Source of the DNA: Anaerobacillus alkaliphilus
GTDB taxonomy: Bacteria > Bacillota > Bacilli > Bacillales > Anaerobacillaceae
Direction: 5' to 3'
Length of the DNA: 64,000 nt
Assembly: GCF_004116265.1 (NCBI RefSeq)
Contig: NZ_QOUX01000046.1
Span: 124,001-188,000, forward strand
The notes beneath the pieces are model-generated. The model made no database searches, was not told the DNA's origin, and saw only the letters and a program-made list of their open reading frames with translations. Position 1 is the stretch's first letter; every line of letters begins with the position of its first letter. The translations under genes and the position numbers were made by a program. This document shows, piece by piece, positions 35,231 through 45,000 of this stretch.

Positions 35231-36270
35231 TTTTCAATGGCTACCTTATATAGATCAAGATATTTCTCAATCTCCTCTGCTAAGGAATGGTGTTCTGTCA
35301 CATACTTTCTCCCATTCTCACTAATCTGCTTGTACAATTGTTTACTGTTTAGTAAATGTTGTACTTGTTGATAGAAATCCTCTATTGTATCAAATAAAAA
35401 TCCTGTTTTTTCATGTTTAATGATACTTTGATTCCCACCATTGTTTCTAGCTACGACTGGTTTTTCAAGCAGCATCGCTTCTAATAATGCCGAAGATTGC
35501 CCTTCAGATAAAGAAGAATTGATAACGATGTCATGTTTCATGTAGATTTCAGGCATTTCTTCTAATGGTACTTCTTCTACATACCTTATCCACGGATAAC
35601 GTTTCTGCGCGAACTCTACGGCTTCAACTATTTCAGACTCGAGAGGAGCCCCTAATATCGTAAAAGTTAGATTAGGATAGTGTTGCTTAAGTTTAATTAA
35701 CGCTGGCAAGACAAACAACACATCTTTCACTTCTCTTAAACCTGCCGGTAAAAGTATGTTTGTTCCTACTGAACGATTTTCTTCAATATTGGTAGGCAAG
35801 GACTCCGGAAACCAAACGCTCTGTTTCACAATATCGACTTTACCGGCGATTACCGGATATATATCGATCAATTTATCTTTTGCATCTTGACTAAACACGG
35901 TAACAGCAGCCGCATCTCTTAAAACATGGCCAATCTTATCCCTTAGTTGTTCATTAAAAATATCCATATTTACATCGGTTCCACCAGAAGTGATAATGTA
36001 GGGTGTTTTCACATGATAATTATTTGCTTCGAGCCACTCAGCGAACCTGCGAAAATGAAGGACGTGCAAAAGGGTACTTGCCTCGATACGCTCAATGATA
36101 TCATCTGTGTATCGCTGTTCTTCATAAGGTAGTATGCTTGTTGTCACACCATTTTCGATCAAACCACTTACAATCCTTCTTGCCGTCGTTGCATTGCCAC
36201 GTCCTTGATCATAATAAGGGGTTACAAATGTTAACGAGAAATTATTTCGATTTATTCGGTTGCTATCCAT
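35218..36270 (-). CDS. GT4-type glycosyltransferase, SenB-like (putative selenosugar synthase)
   Basis: A 350-residue GT-B enzyme. The N-terminal domain reads TFVTPYYDQGRGNATTARRI (about 14-32), LLHVLHFRRFAEW (67-79) and PYIITSGGTDVNMDIF (90-105). This order, GN..TA.R, H-x-RR and T-G-TD near residue 98, resembles SenB (TIGR04348), which makes a selenosugar from selenophosphate and a UDP-sugar in selenoneine synthesis. The C-terminal nucleotide-sugar site is SSLSEGQSSALLEAMLLEKP and ARNNGGNQSIIKHEKTGFLF. The start overlaps the end of selB by 19 nt, so it is translated with selB. No senA-like gene is in the window. GT4 membership is firm; the SenB role is inferred from motif resemblance plus context. 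Confidence 0.75.
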   Translation of the reverse strand: MDSNRINRNNFSLTFVTPYYDQGRGNATTARRIVSGLIENGVTTSILPYEEQRYTDDIIERIEASTLLHVLHFRRFAEWLEANNYHVKTPYIITSGGTDVNMDIFNEQLRDKIGHVLRDAAAVTVFSQDAKDKLIDIYPVIAGKVDIVKQSVWFPESLPTNIEENRSVGTNILLPAGLREVKDVLFVLPALIKLKQHYPNLTFTILGAPLESEIVEAVEFAQKRYPWIRYVEEVPLEEMPEIYMKHDIVINSSLSEGQSSALLEAMLLEKPVVARNNGGNQSIIKHEKTGFLFDTIEDFYQQVQHLLNSKQLYKQISENGRKYVTEHHSLAEEIEKYLDLYKVAIEKTCQ

Positions 36271-38180
36271 TTATCATACTCCACGTGTTGCCATTTCCTT
36301 TTTGTCTCGGTACGAGTAGTTAATCTTAACCGATCTAACAATTCCATAAACGGGACTAAATATTTTCTAGATAATTGCAATACTTCTTTTGCATCTTGCA
36401 ATTCAAATTCATCCGCTGTTTTTTCCCTTAATTTTTTCACAGCTACTTTAATATGGGTACGTGAAATATAGTGTTTTTCATCTAAAGGTATAACCTTGTT
36501 TGTACGAACTAAGTAATGCTTTAGGTCTTCTTGAAGTTGTGTTGGCAGACCAGCCTTTGTTACAATTGACTCCCAGTTCTCGACCTGCAGAGCTTGTTTC
36601 TCTAGCTCTGTCACGACTTGTTCCATGCGCTTTGCCCATTTACTCGGAAAATGTGGCTGGAACTCTGCTAGCGCGATGAATTGTCCACGTTTTGCAAGCT
36701 GATTCTCCTGTTCACTTCTAGACAGAACAAATTCCAGTAACTTCGCTGGATAGTTTTGCTTTAGAGAATGGAGGACTTCTGCTTTACTTTTTCCTTCTCT
36801 TAATGAGTTTTCCTCGTGGAATTCTTCTAAATCGCGACGGATAAGTTCGACGATCTCAACATAAATAGAGGATAAAACAAAGTCTCCCTGTTCGCCTTCA
36901 ATAATATTGTTTTTCTCTAAGAGTTCGTTTATTGCATTTCTTACAATATCCTCAGGGAGATCAACAAGCTTTTGCAATTTCACGATTGAGACGTATTTCT
37001 CTTCTTTTAACATGTCAGTAACTCGCTCTAACGGGGTTCCCTCTTTCTTTCGTTCAAGCATGTCAATGGTTGTTTCACCGAACTTATATTTTTCACCATT
37101 CGGGTCAATGACAAAGCCACCACCAATCGTTTCTACCGGTGTTGGTCTCCGTAAAATAAAGCGATCGCCTCTCCTAGTCACAATTGGTTCATCTAGTCTT
37201 AACTGACATAGAATGGTTTCAGATTCTTCACCTGAGAGTTCATTGCGATCAAAAAAGACGATTTTCCCATAGACTTCTGCTGTTCCAAGGTGTAGTTTAA
37301 TATGTCCACGTTGCTTTAATGGGTGGTCTAAACCTTTTAATGTCTGTAAGGATACATCTATAGTAGATGTTGTCGCGTATTGTTGAGTTGAAACAAGAAC
37401 ATCGCCACGTTTTACTTCTTCCTTTGAAACTCCTCCAAGGTTAATTGCGGTTCGTTGACCCGCAAAGCCTCGTTCTTTCTTTTCATGATGAACTTGGAGC
37501 TGTCTTGCCCGAACTTTTAGACCTTGGGGTAATATTTCAAGAATATCTCCTTCATTAATAGCCCCTTCATAGATCGTCCCCCTTACCACTGTTCCTTGAC
37601 CATGGACTGTAAAAACCTGATCAATTGGTAATCGGAAAGCACCCTTTGCATCACGACTAGGTACATCACTCAATTTTTCTTCAATGACGTCTTTTAACTG
37701 ATCAATCCCTTTTTTCGATATACTATCAACAAAAACGAATGGTGCCTCTTCCAAAAATGTTCCCGCTACTTCCATTGCGATATCTTCTTGAACTAGTTCT
37801 AATAATTCTTCGTCAACACGATCAATCTTTGTCACAACAATAATTCCGTTTTTTATCCCCAATAACGACAAAATGTCTAAATGCTCTTTTGTTTGCGGCA
37901 TCACACCTTCGTCCGCACCTACTATGAGCATGACCAAATCAATTCCCGCAACACCAGCAATCATTTGGCGAATAAAGCGCTCATGTCCAGGAACATCAAT
38001 GACAGACACTTGTATATCACTCTTTAGCTTTAATGGTGCAAACCCTAACTCTATCGAGATGTTACGTTCTTTTTCTTCCTTTAGTCGGTCTGTATCAATG
38101 TTCGTTAACGCTTTTGTAAGCGTCGTTTTCCCATGATCAATATGTCCTGCCATTCCTATCGTATAAAATCGGTCTCCCAT
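36252..38180 (-). CDS. selB: Selenocysteine-specific elongation factor
   Basis: A 642-residue SelB that delivers Sec-tRNA(Sec) to UGA codons by binding the mRNA SECIS hairpin. The EF-Tu-like GTPase part (1-~180) has GMAGHIDHGKTTLTKALT, DVPGHERFIRQMIAG and TKIDRVDEE. Two beta-barrel domains follow, then a C-terminal run of winged-helix domains (about 380-642). ATG at 38180 is chosen as the natural N-terminus (MGDRFYTIGMAGHIDHGKTT). The Shine-Dalgarno is weak and distant, so an upstream TTG cannot be excluded. It is co-transcribed with the glycosyltransferase. Confidence 0.95.
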   Translation of the reverse strand: MGDRFYTIGMAGHIDHGKTTLTKALTNIDTDRLKEEKERNISIELGFAPLKLKSDIQVSVIDVPGHERFIRQMIAGVAGIDLVMLIVGADEGVMPQTKEHLDILSLLGIKNGIIVVTKIDRVDEELLELVQEDIAMEVAGTFLEEAPFVFVDSISKKGIDQLKDVIEEKLSDVPSRDAKGAFRLPIDQVFTVHGQGTVVRGTIYEGAINEGDILEILPQGLKVRARQLQVHHEKKERGFAGQRTAINLGGVSKEEVKRGDVLVSTQQYATTSTIDVSLQTLKGLDHPLKQRGHIKLHLGTAEVYGKIVFFDRNELSGEESETILCQLRLDEPIVTRRGDRFILRRPTPVETIGGGFVIDPNGEKYKFGETTIDMLERKKEGTPLERVTDMLKEEKYVSIVKLQKLVDLPEDIVRNAINELLEKNNIIEGEQGDFVLSSIYVEIVELIRRDLEEFHEENSLREGKSKAEVLHSLKQNYPAKLLEFVLSRSEQENQLAKRGQFIALAEFQPHFPSKWAKRMEQVVTELEKQALQVENWESIVTKAGLPTQLQEDLKHYLVRTNKVIPLDEKHYISRTHIKVAVKKLREKTADEFELQDAKEVLQLSRKYLVPFMELLDRLRLTTRTETKRKWQHVEYDKWIATE

Positions 38181-38295
38181 AATTAGAAATACCAACCTTT
38201 CTATTCCTTATGTATACAAGTTATTCCCTTTATACTTTACTCTTAAAATCGGTTATGACGCAAGGAAAACGGTATATTCAAAAAAAGCAAAAAAA

Positions 38296-38328
38296 AATGA
38301 ATGATGAAGTCATCTTTCATCATTCATT
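38296..38328 (-). terminator. Terminator of the CNNM/CorC-type gene
   Basis: A 13-bp stem, AATGAATGATGAA/TTCATCATTCATT, overlapping the stop codon and followed by TTTTTTTGC on the minus strand. Confidence 0.8.
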
Positions 38329-39583
38329 CCCCTTCAGAAGTATTTTTCTTTACAATAAGTTGGCGTATTCTTTTGCCGTCCATTTTGTGAACGATAATTG
38401 TTAAATGATAATAGTGAATTTCTTCACCAACAGTAGGAATTTTTTCGATCTTCTCTACAATCCAGCCGCCTAATGAGTGATAAGAGCTATCAGGGATCGT
38501 TACGTTCATTAGCTCGCAGAAATCATTTAGAGGAAAATCTGCGGTAAATTGATACGTATTCTCATCAAATTGATTCATATTGCTTACTTTTTCATCGTGT
38601 TCATCCCATATTTCACCAACAATTTCCTCTAATATATCTTCCATCGTAATTAAGCCTTCGGTTCCACCAAACTCATCAATGACAATCGCCATATGAGTTT
38701 TACTTTTTTGCAATTCAGGGAGTAACGAAGAGATCTTCAGTGATTCCACCACAAACTTTGGTTTTCGTAACAGATCCTTAACCTTAAAGGTTTTGTTTTG
38801 AACTAAGTGTGATAAAAACTCGCGTTCAGATAATATCCCAATAATATTGTCCGTATTCTCGCTATAAACAGGGACTCTAGAATACCTTTCTGTAAGGAAA
38901 ACCTCTAATATTTCTTCATGGGGATCATTTACCTCAACGGCAATCATGTCAATTCGTGGTGTGAGAATTTCCCCCACTACAATATCATTGAAATCTAACG
39001 CACTATACACAAGCTCTCTTTCTTTCTGATCGATAATTCCTTCTTCTTCACTTATCGTAATCATGACTTTTAGTTCTTCTTCTGTTACTGAAGGAGTGTG
39101 TTCCTTGGCTGTAATCATTTTTGAGATTGCTTTCTTCAATGAGATAAAAATGATCGTAATAGGGGCTAAAAGTTTCATTAATAGTGCTAATATTCCTGAT
39201 ATTTTCAAAGCGAATGATTCTGCGTTTTCTTTTGCATAAGACTTCGGTAATATCTCACCAAAGATTAATACAAGCATCGTCATAACGACCGTATTAATTA
39301 GCATACCAGTTCCTGACCCAAAAAGATCAGTCGCTAATTTTGCCGATATTGTTGCTGCACCAATATTAACAACGTTATTCCCTACTAGGATCGTTGAAAG
39401 TCCTTTATCAAAGTTCTCTGAAATCATCAACGCATTTTTACTTCCTTTACGATTTTCATCTGCATAATTTTTCAAACGAATCCGATTAGCACTAGAAAAT
39501 GCAGTTTCTGCAGAAGAGAAAAATGCCGATAATATTAAAAGAACCACCAATAAAACCATAATATAAAAAGGAAATTCATCCAT
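38324..39583 (-). CDS. CNNM/CorC/HlyC-family membrane protein with CBS domains
   Basis: A 419-residue protein: DUF21 membrane domain (about 1-185; FFSSAETAFSSANRIRLKNY near residue 22), a CBS pair (about 200-330; LTPRIDMIAVEVNDPHEEIL and TEGLITMEDILEEIVGEIWD) and a C-terminal CorC_HlyC domain (about 340-415). Relatives are Mg2+ or Co2+ exporters such as B. subtilis YhdP/MpfA. It sits between selB and selC, with no evident selenium link, and has its own terminator. Confidence 0.88.
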   Translation of the reverse strand: MDEFPFYIMVLLVVLLILSAFFSSAETAFSSANRIRLKNYADENRKGSKNALMISENFDKGLSTILVGNNVVNIGAATISAKLATDLFGSGTGMLINTVVMTMLVLIFGEILPKSYAKENAESFALKISGILALLMKLLAPITIIFISLKKAISKMITAKEHTPSVTEEELKVMITISEEEGIIDQKERELVYSALDFNDIVVGEILTPRIDMIAVEVNDPHEEILEVFLTERYSRVPVYSENTDNIIGILSEREFLSHLVQNKTFKVKDLLRKPKFVVESLKISSLLPELQKSKTHMAIVIDEFGGTEGLITMEDILEEIVGEIWDEHDEKVSNMNQFDENTYQFTADFPLNDFCELMNVTIPDSSYHSLGGWIVEKIEKIPTVGEEIHYYHLTIIVHKMDGKRIRQLIVKKNTSEGE

Positions 39584-39751
39584 ACAGCTTCACCACCTGA
39601 AGTTACCGCTAATTTTCTATAGCTTTAACTTTCCCAAAGAGAGCCTATTCATTTATGTTTAAAAAACACTAGTAATAGAAATAATTGGGTTTGTGCTAAC
39701 ATAATACCAAGTGATTTGCTTATATTGGAACTTAAGTATAATACTTTACCC

Positions 39752-39780
39752 TTGAAAGCTTGTACAAAATATTATATAAT
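39752..39780 (+). promoter_or_regulatory. Sigma-A-type promoter of selC
   Basis: TTGAAA (39752-39757), a 17-nt spacer and a perfect TATAAT (39775-39780), 20 nt before the 5' end of tRNA-Sec. Confidence 0.8.
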
Positions 39781-39800
39781 TGTAGTTGACTCTTTTATAC

Positions 39801-39897
39801 GGGGCTGGTTGTGTAACTGGTGTTTGCCGAGGTCTTCAAAACCTTATGGGAGGCGCGTGCCGTCTTCGGTGGGTTCGATTCCCACACAGTCCCGCCA
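39801..39897 (+). tRNA. selC: tRNA-Sec (anticodon UCA)
   Basis: A 97-nt tRNA with the features of bacterial tRNA-Sec: long acceptor stem (GGGGCTG with CAGTCCC), anticodon stem-loop AGGT-CTTCAAA-ACCT with anticodon TCA, a long variable arm, T-arm GTGGG-TTCGATT-CCCAC, discriminator G and encoded CCA. The eighth acceptor pair would be a G-A mismatch. It reads UGA for selD and the SelW-like gene. It has its own promoter and terminator. Confidence 0.95.
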
Positions 39898-39922
39898 ACG
39901 CTTACATAATTACATATACTAC

Positions 39923-39969
39923 AAAAGAGACTTCTCAAAAGTTCACCGAACTTTTAAGAAGTCTCTTTT
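39923..39969 (+). terminator. Terminator of selC
   Basis: A long stem, AAAAGAGACTTCT/AGAAGTCTCTTTT, with inner AAAAGTTC/GAACTTTT, followed by TTTTT. It would also serve the converging beta-helix gene. Confidence 0.9.
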
Positions 39970-39985
39970 TCGTTGTCTAGGTTAG

Positions 39986-41908
39986 TTAACCCCAAACCTT
40001 TATGCGATTTTTTCCTTTCTTCAACTGAGAAATTGGACCTAAGACACTTTTTTCTTCTTTTAAGTTTCCTAAAAGGTCCTTATTCAGTATCACTTCACTG
40101 CCATCTGGATTTTCAAATTCTACATCTACAAGTCGTACTCTTGCCAAGGTATGAGTCGAATGAATTTCTCCAAGTAGGTTTTCAAATTCTTCAGGAAGCT
40201 CACACTCTAAATAAACTTCCTCGCCTTCCTCAACAATACTAAAATTAGGATTAACCTCTGAAATGAAATTTTCTTCCTCTCTTTCAAAAGGGCTAGCTCC
40301 ATTCAGATAAGCATTTTTATTAATATAAACAGGTTGCTCTACTAGATTGAATGCTTCATGATCACTGCCGGATTATCGTTGTACTGTTTCGATAAATTCT
40401 TCTAAAGAAGTTGTATATCCATGATAATGAGAAGTACCCACACCTTCCAATTCATCATCACCAATGAAGATATTGTTGTACCAGCGATCATCTCCGCCGT
40501 AGACAACTGAAATGCCTTTAACATCTGTACTATGTGGCTCATGATACGGAGTGGAACGATCGAGCATTTTACGATGAACCATTTTTCCTCTAATGATATT
40601 GTTAATATAGGCTCCACCTTGAGCATGATTATCTAAAGCATAGTCGGCAGTCAAAATATTGTGATCAATTAAGTATGGACCGCTGCTCACTTCAACAAAC
40701 AAATCTCGATTATTTCGATAAAAAAGGTTCCTGCTAACTCTTGTTCCTTGTAACTGCCAATCTAGCCATAAGCCTAAAGAACAGTCATGGATACGATTAT
40801 CGTATATTTGCGTATCAATCGCTGCATGTAATTTAATACCTGCAATTTCATGTCCATAAAACTCGCGCTTTATTGCAATATTATAAATATGGTTGTTATA
40901 GACCTCACTAAAAATACAGCCAAGATGACCGACAATCCCATTTTGACCACAATCATATATGATGTTATTTCTGATAATATGGGAACCAACTTTTTCCTTA
41001 CTCCATCCAATCTTCCCCGCAGCAAAGACCGTTTCTAACTGATAGTGGTAACCAGGCTTATCCTTCCGTTTCGTGAAATAGTTATCTCCTGTTGAAATTT
41101 CTTTTCCTATACTAATTCCACTACATTTTGAATTATGAATAATATTATCCTCTATGATCCAACCTTTACTCCAATTAGGACCAATTAAACCAGGCTGATC
41201 TGCTGTTGGTGGTGTCCAGGGTGTTGCTGCCTGGGCCATTTCAAAACCTTGAACTGTTATGTAATCCATGCCTGTCTTTTCAGGGTAAAAGCAACATTTT
41301 CGGACATTAATTTCTGTTAATTCTTCATTAGGGTTGTAGTTATGGAAATTTGCATAGATGGTCGTATGGTTCTCATCAACTTCTGCATACCAGACATATT
41401 TCATCTGCTCAGGATTATGAGGAGCTACTATTTTGTTTGTCCAGTGATCTAGTACTTCTGTTTTGACAACAGGATTTACTACTTGTTCAAAATTTTCAGC
41501 CTCATAGAAGGACTTGCCATTTACATAAACATCTCCTAGGTGTCTGCCTGGATTATAAACAATCCAATCCCCATATAATTCTTCTTTAAAAGGATTATAT
41601 TCTCCAAAAAATTCATTTGGGATAACTGCCTTCCATACGCTTCCTTCGAGTTTTTCCCAATTTTGTATTTGCTCAGAGCCTTTTATGATAACTTTCTCAC
41701 CTTCAGCAGCTCTATAGGTAATTCTTCTCCATCCACTAAATCCTGGATTTTTAGGTTTGACCCATTCCCGGTAGACACCCTCATGAACAATGACTGTATC
41801 TCCAGCTACAGCAACAGAGGCTGCCTTGTTAATTGTCAGAAACGGATCCTGTTTTGTTCCATTTCCAAGGTCAGATCCATTCTTTGCTACGTGATATTCA
41901 ACTCCCAT
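39986..41908 (-). pseudogene. Right-handed beta-helix protein interrupted by an in-frame TAA
   Basis: ATG at 41908 (GGAGG upstream) opens a 511-codon frame ending in TAA at 40373-40375. The same frame then runs on for 128 sense codons to a TAA at 39986, reading EAFNLVEQPVYINKNAYLNG, then FSIVEEGEEVYLECELPEEF and ending LKKGKNRIKVWG, clearly coding and without an ATG of its own. The intact protein would be about 640 residues. The visible part begins EYHVAKNGSDLGNGTKQDPF (a beta-helix entry motif) with many parallel-helix coils (NNIIYDCGQNGIVGHLG, ASGPYLIDHNIL-like). No signal peptide is seen. Relatives act on polysaccharides. The truncated form lacks the C-terminal beta-rich cap and is probably inactive, unless the stop is read through. 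Confidence 0.8.
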
Positions 41909-42030
41909 TTTGTTCCTCCTTTTTTCATCATTATTTACTATAGTTAACCAACAAGTACGTTTCAATCACACTGTATTTAAAACCATTAGTATAACTAGTC
42001 TTATTTATCTTGACATTTTATAAGAAGTGA

Positions 42031-42067
42031 AAAAAGACATAAAAGAGGCTATCTTTTATGTCTTTTT
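42031..42067 (-). terminator. Terminator of the giant subtilase gene
   Basis: A perfect 16-bp stem, AAAAAGACATAAAAGA/TCTTTTATGTCTTTTT, 27 nt beyond the stop codon. Confidence 0.85.
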
Positions 42068-42093
42068 CTGTCTTGCTGGTTATCTCAGTTTCA

Positions 42094-45000
42094 TTACTTT
42101 GGCTTCCCAGTTTTAACAATTTGTAAGCTTTCACTCCACTCAGATAATCCTGTTTCATTCTCTGCCTGAGCATATAAGAAATAGTTACCGTTTTTAATAA
42201 ACTCGAGTTGGATGGAGAACGTTCCATCTTCATTTACTACAGTTGAAAGGAGTAACTCTTTTTTGTTACCTTTCATCTCGTAAATGTGAATGATAGAGCC
42301 AACTTCCCCATGACCAGTAACCTCCACAAGGCTTTCACTAGTTCTAATTTGTTTTTCATTCCATTGCGGAATACTTGGCAACTCAGGCTCCATTGGTTCT
42401 TCTGGTCGCTCTGCTTCCATGGCAAATCGTAACGCTTGAACAAATAGTTGCTTTCCGTCTTCTGTCCAGCCGTAGTTTGGTCCAATAATATTAGTTACGG
42501 CAAAAGAAGATAAGAGAAGATGCATATGTCGTTCGCCCATAAATGCATATGCTATAGATGCACCTTTGTCTACTCCACCAACTAAGATGTTCCCAACTAC
42601 TTTTCCTGGATAATCTTTAAAAGTAGAATATGGACTCTTACTTGCGTGAATTACAATATTTCCGAAGCCATTACCTAAACCTTCAAAGATAGGATGATCT
42701 GTAATTGGTAACATTACTTCCCCTTCGTTATACCCTTGTTGATCAAGTGTTGGATAACCAACTGTTTTTTCCAGTAAGGAAATAGAACCTTCCTCTACTC
42801 CCCATGTACCAACAAACACGAGACTTACTTGATGCTCATCTGCCGCGTTTATTAATGCTTTTAGTTGCTCTTTTGTACCTTTATTTGTGTTAATAACAAT
42901 TAGTTGATACTTTTCTACTTCTTCTACTAAATCCCAGTCTCTTGCTTCTGCAAACAATTCCTGTTCGTTTAGGAACGTAGATAGTTTATCATTCCAATCT
43001 CCAATCACTGCTACTTGAATCGATTGTAATGACAGGTTCAGAATGATATCCTCTCCTTCGATCAACACTCTCTCACTTGTCGGAAGATATCCATCTACCT
43101 CAACAGAAACTTCATATTCGCCGTCTAGAAGATCTGCAAATTCATAGTATCCTACATCATTTGTTACGATCTCATCTAAGATCGTATTCGTGCCAACATC
43201 TCTTAAGGTAACAATTGCTCCTGCAATTCCTACTTCCGACTTTTTCTTAATCGTTCCGGAGATCATGACACCATTTACTTTAGTTAATTCGAAATTCGCT
43301 TCTACTGTTTCTCCAAGTTGAGATACATTAACTGTTTGTGTTTGCTCTTCATAACCTCTAGCAACAACTTTCAGTTCGTACATTCCAGTACCAACTCCTA
43401 GACGGTACTGACCAGCTACATTCGTTTTTGTTTCCAATCCTAATGATGGAATAAATACAGTTGCATTAGAGATTGATTTTCCATCCTCTGTTGTAACAAC
43501 ACCAGTGATTTCTCCTAGGCTTGCTGAAATTGCCCAGTCAATGGCATTCGTGTACAATTGTTTCGCTTCATCAGTCCAGCGACTTTCCGGATGGCCATAC
43601 GTACCCACTTGTAAACCTGAGAGTAAAATATGAACAGAGTTTGCACTCTTAAACTCATATCCAATCCCATCTCCTAAAATTCCTTGGTCATTATGCGAGA
43701 GTGAACCGATGGTTGTTCCACTATAGCTAGAATAAACCGCATATTGCTGGTTACTCGTTCCATTATTTAATAGTGGAATTTCATTAGATGTAAAGCCAGC
43801 GAAAATAGGATGCGAGTGTACCACCTTTACATTGACATGGCCCGGTACATAACTCCAGCTTACATTTTGCGGATTTCCAGTAAAGTCTGATAAATCTCGG
43901 ATCGTTCCACCATTAAACTGGGAACCAAAAATGATACTTACTCCATTCTCTTGTGCCAGTTGTAAAAATTGTTCAAACGCGTCTTTCGTCATGCTAGAAT
44001 GTTTCTCATTAAACAAGATAACCGCATATTCTGCCATCGTTTCGCGTAAGTTATCTAAGTTACTGTTCACATGTAATTCAGCCTCATAGCCCCTACTTGT
44101 AAGGAATGTCATTAAACGATTTCCATTTGTAGAGGTAGCAACGACTGCTACTTTCTCCGATTCTTCTAATAAGAAGTTAACATTAACCTCTTCGTTTTCT
44201 ATTACAGACACATTTCTATGGATTGTTGAAGTATATCCTGAAGCTGAGGCACGAACATCATATTCCCCTACTGGAACGACTACTTGATACACACCATTTT
44301 CATCTGTTACTGCTGTAATTGGTGTACCCATAATAGCAACAACCGCACCCGCTATAGGAGCTTCATTTTGGGCATGTAAGACAGTACCTGTAATCACACC
44401 CGCTCGATCAGCTGTCACAATAAATGTCTCTTCCTGCTTCTCTCCATTTGTCATAGTAACGGTAAACGACTCTGGGTGGTGTCCAAATACATTAATACCT
44501 AGTGTGTACGTGCCTTCTGGTAACCCTAAACGAAACGCTCCTAAATGGTCTGTTTCTATTTGTTTCCCTGTTTCATTGACTGTAATAGTAGCTTTTACAG
44601 CTATTCCTTGGTTATTTTCCACTTGGCCATAAAGTTCCCCAACTAACGGCTCTTCGTTATCTAAAGCCCACGTAATCGCATTGTTAAAAATTGTCTCGCG
44701 TTCTTTATCAAAGAATGATGGGTTTCCAGGATGGAAACTGTTAGAGAAGGTAAAGTTAGCCAGTAATACTTCAAGTGAGTGAAGTGTTCTCCCTCTATAA
44801 GCAATTGCACTTCCAATTCTGCCGTCTGTTGGATGGGTCACGTCCGAGATAGTGGTTCCATCATATCCATCAAAAGCATAATAGTAGTTGCTACTAGCTA
44901 ATAAAGAATACGCACTAGGAATTCCTTCAAGGATCGGATGTTCCACATTAACGGTCCCTTGCATACCTGCTTTACTTCCTCTGATTTCTATGGAAGGATT

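Noticed and set aside
40373-40375. In-frame stop in the beta-helix gene as a recoded Sec codon
   Set aside because: The codon is TAA, not TGA, so Sec insertion does not apply; mutation is simpler.
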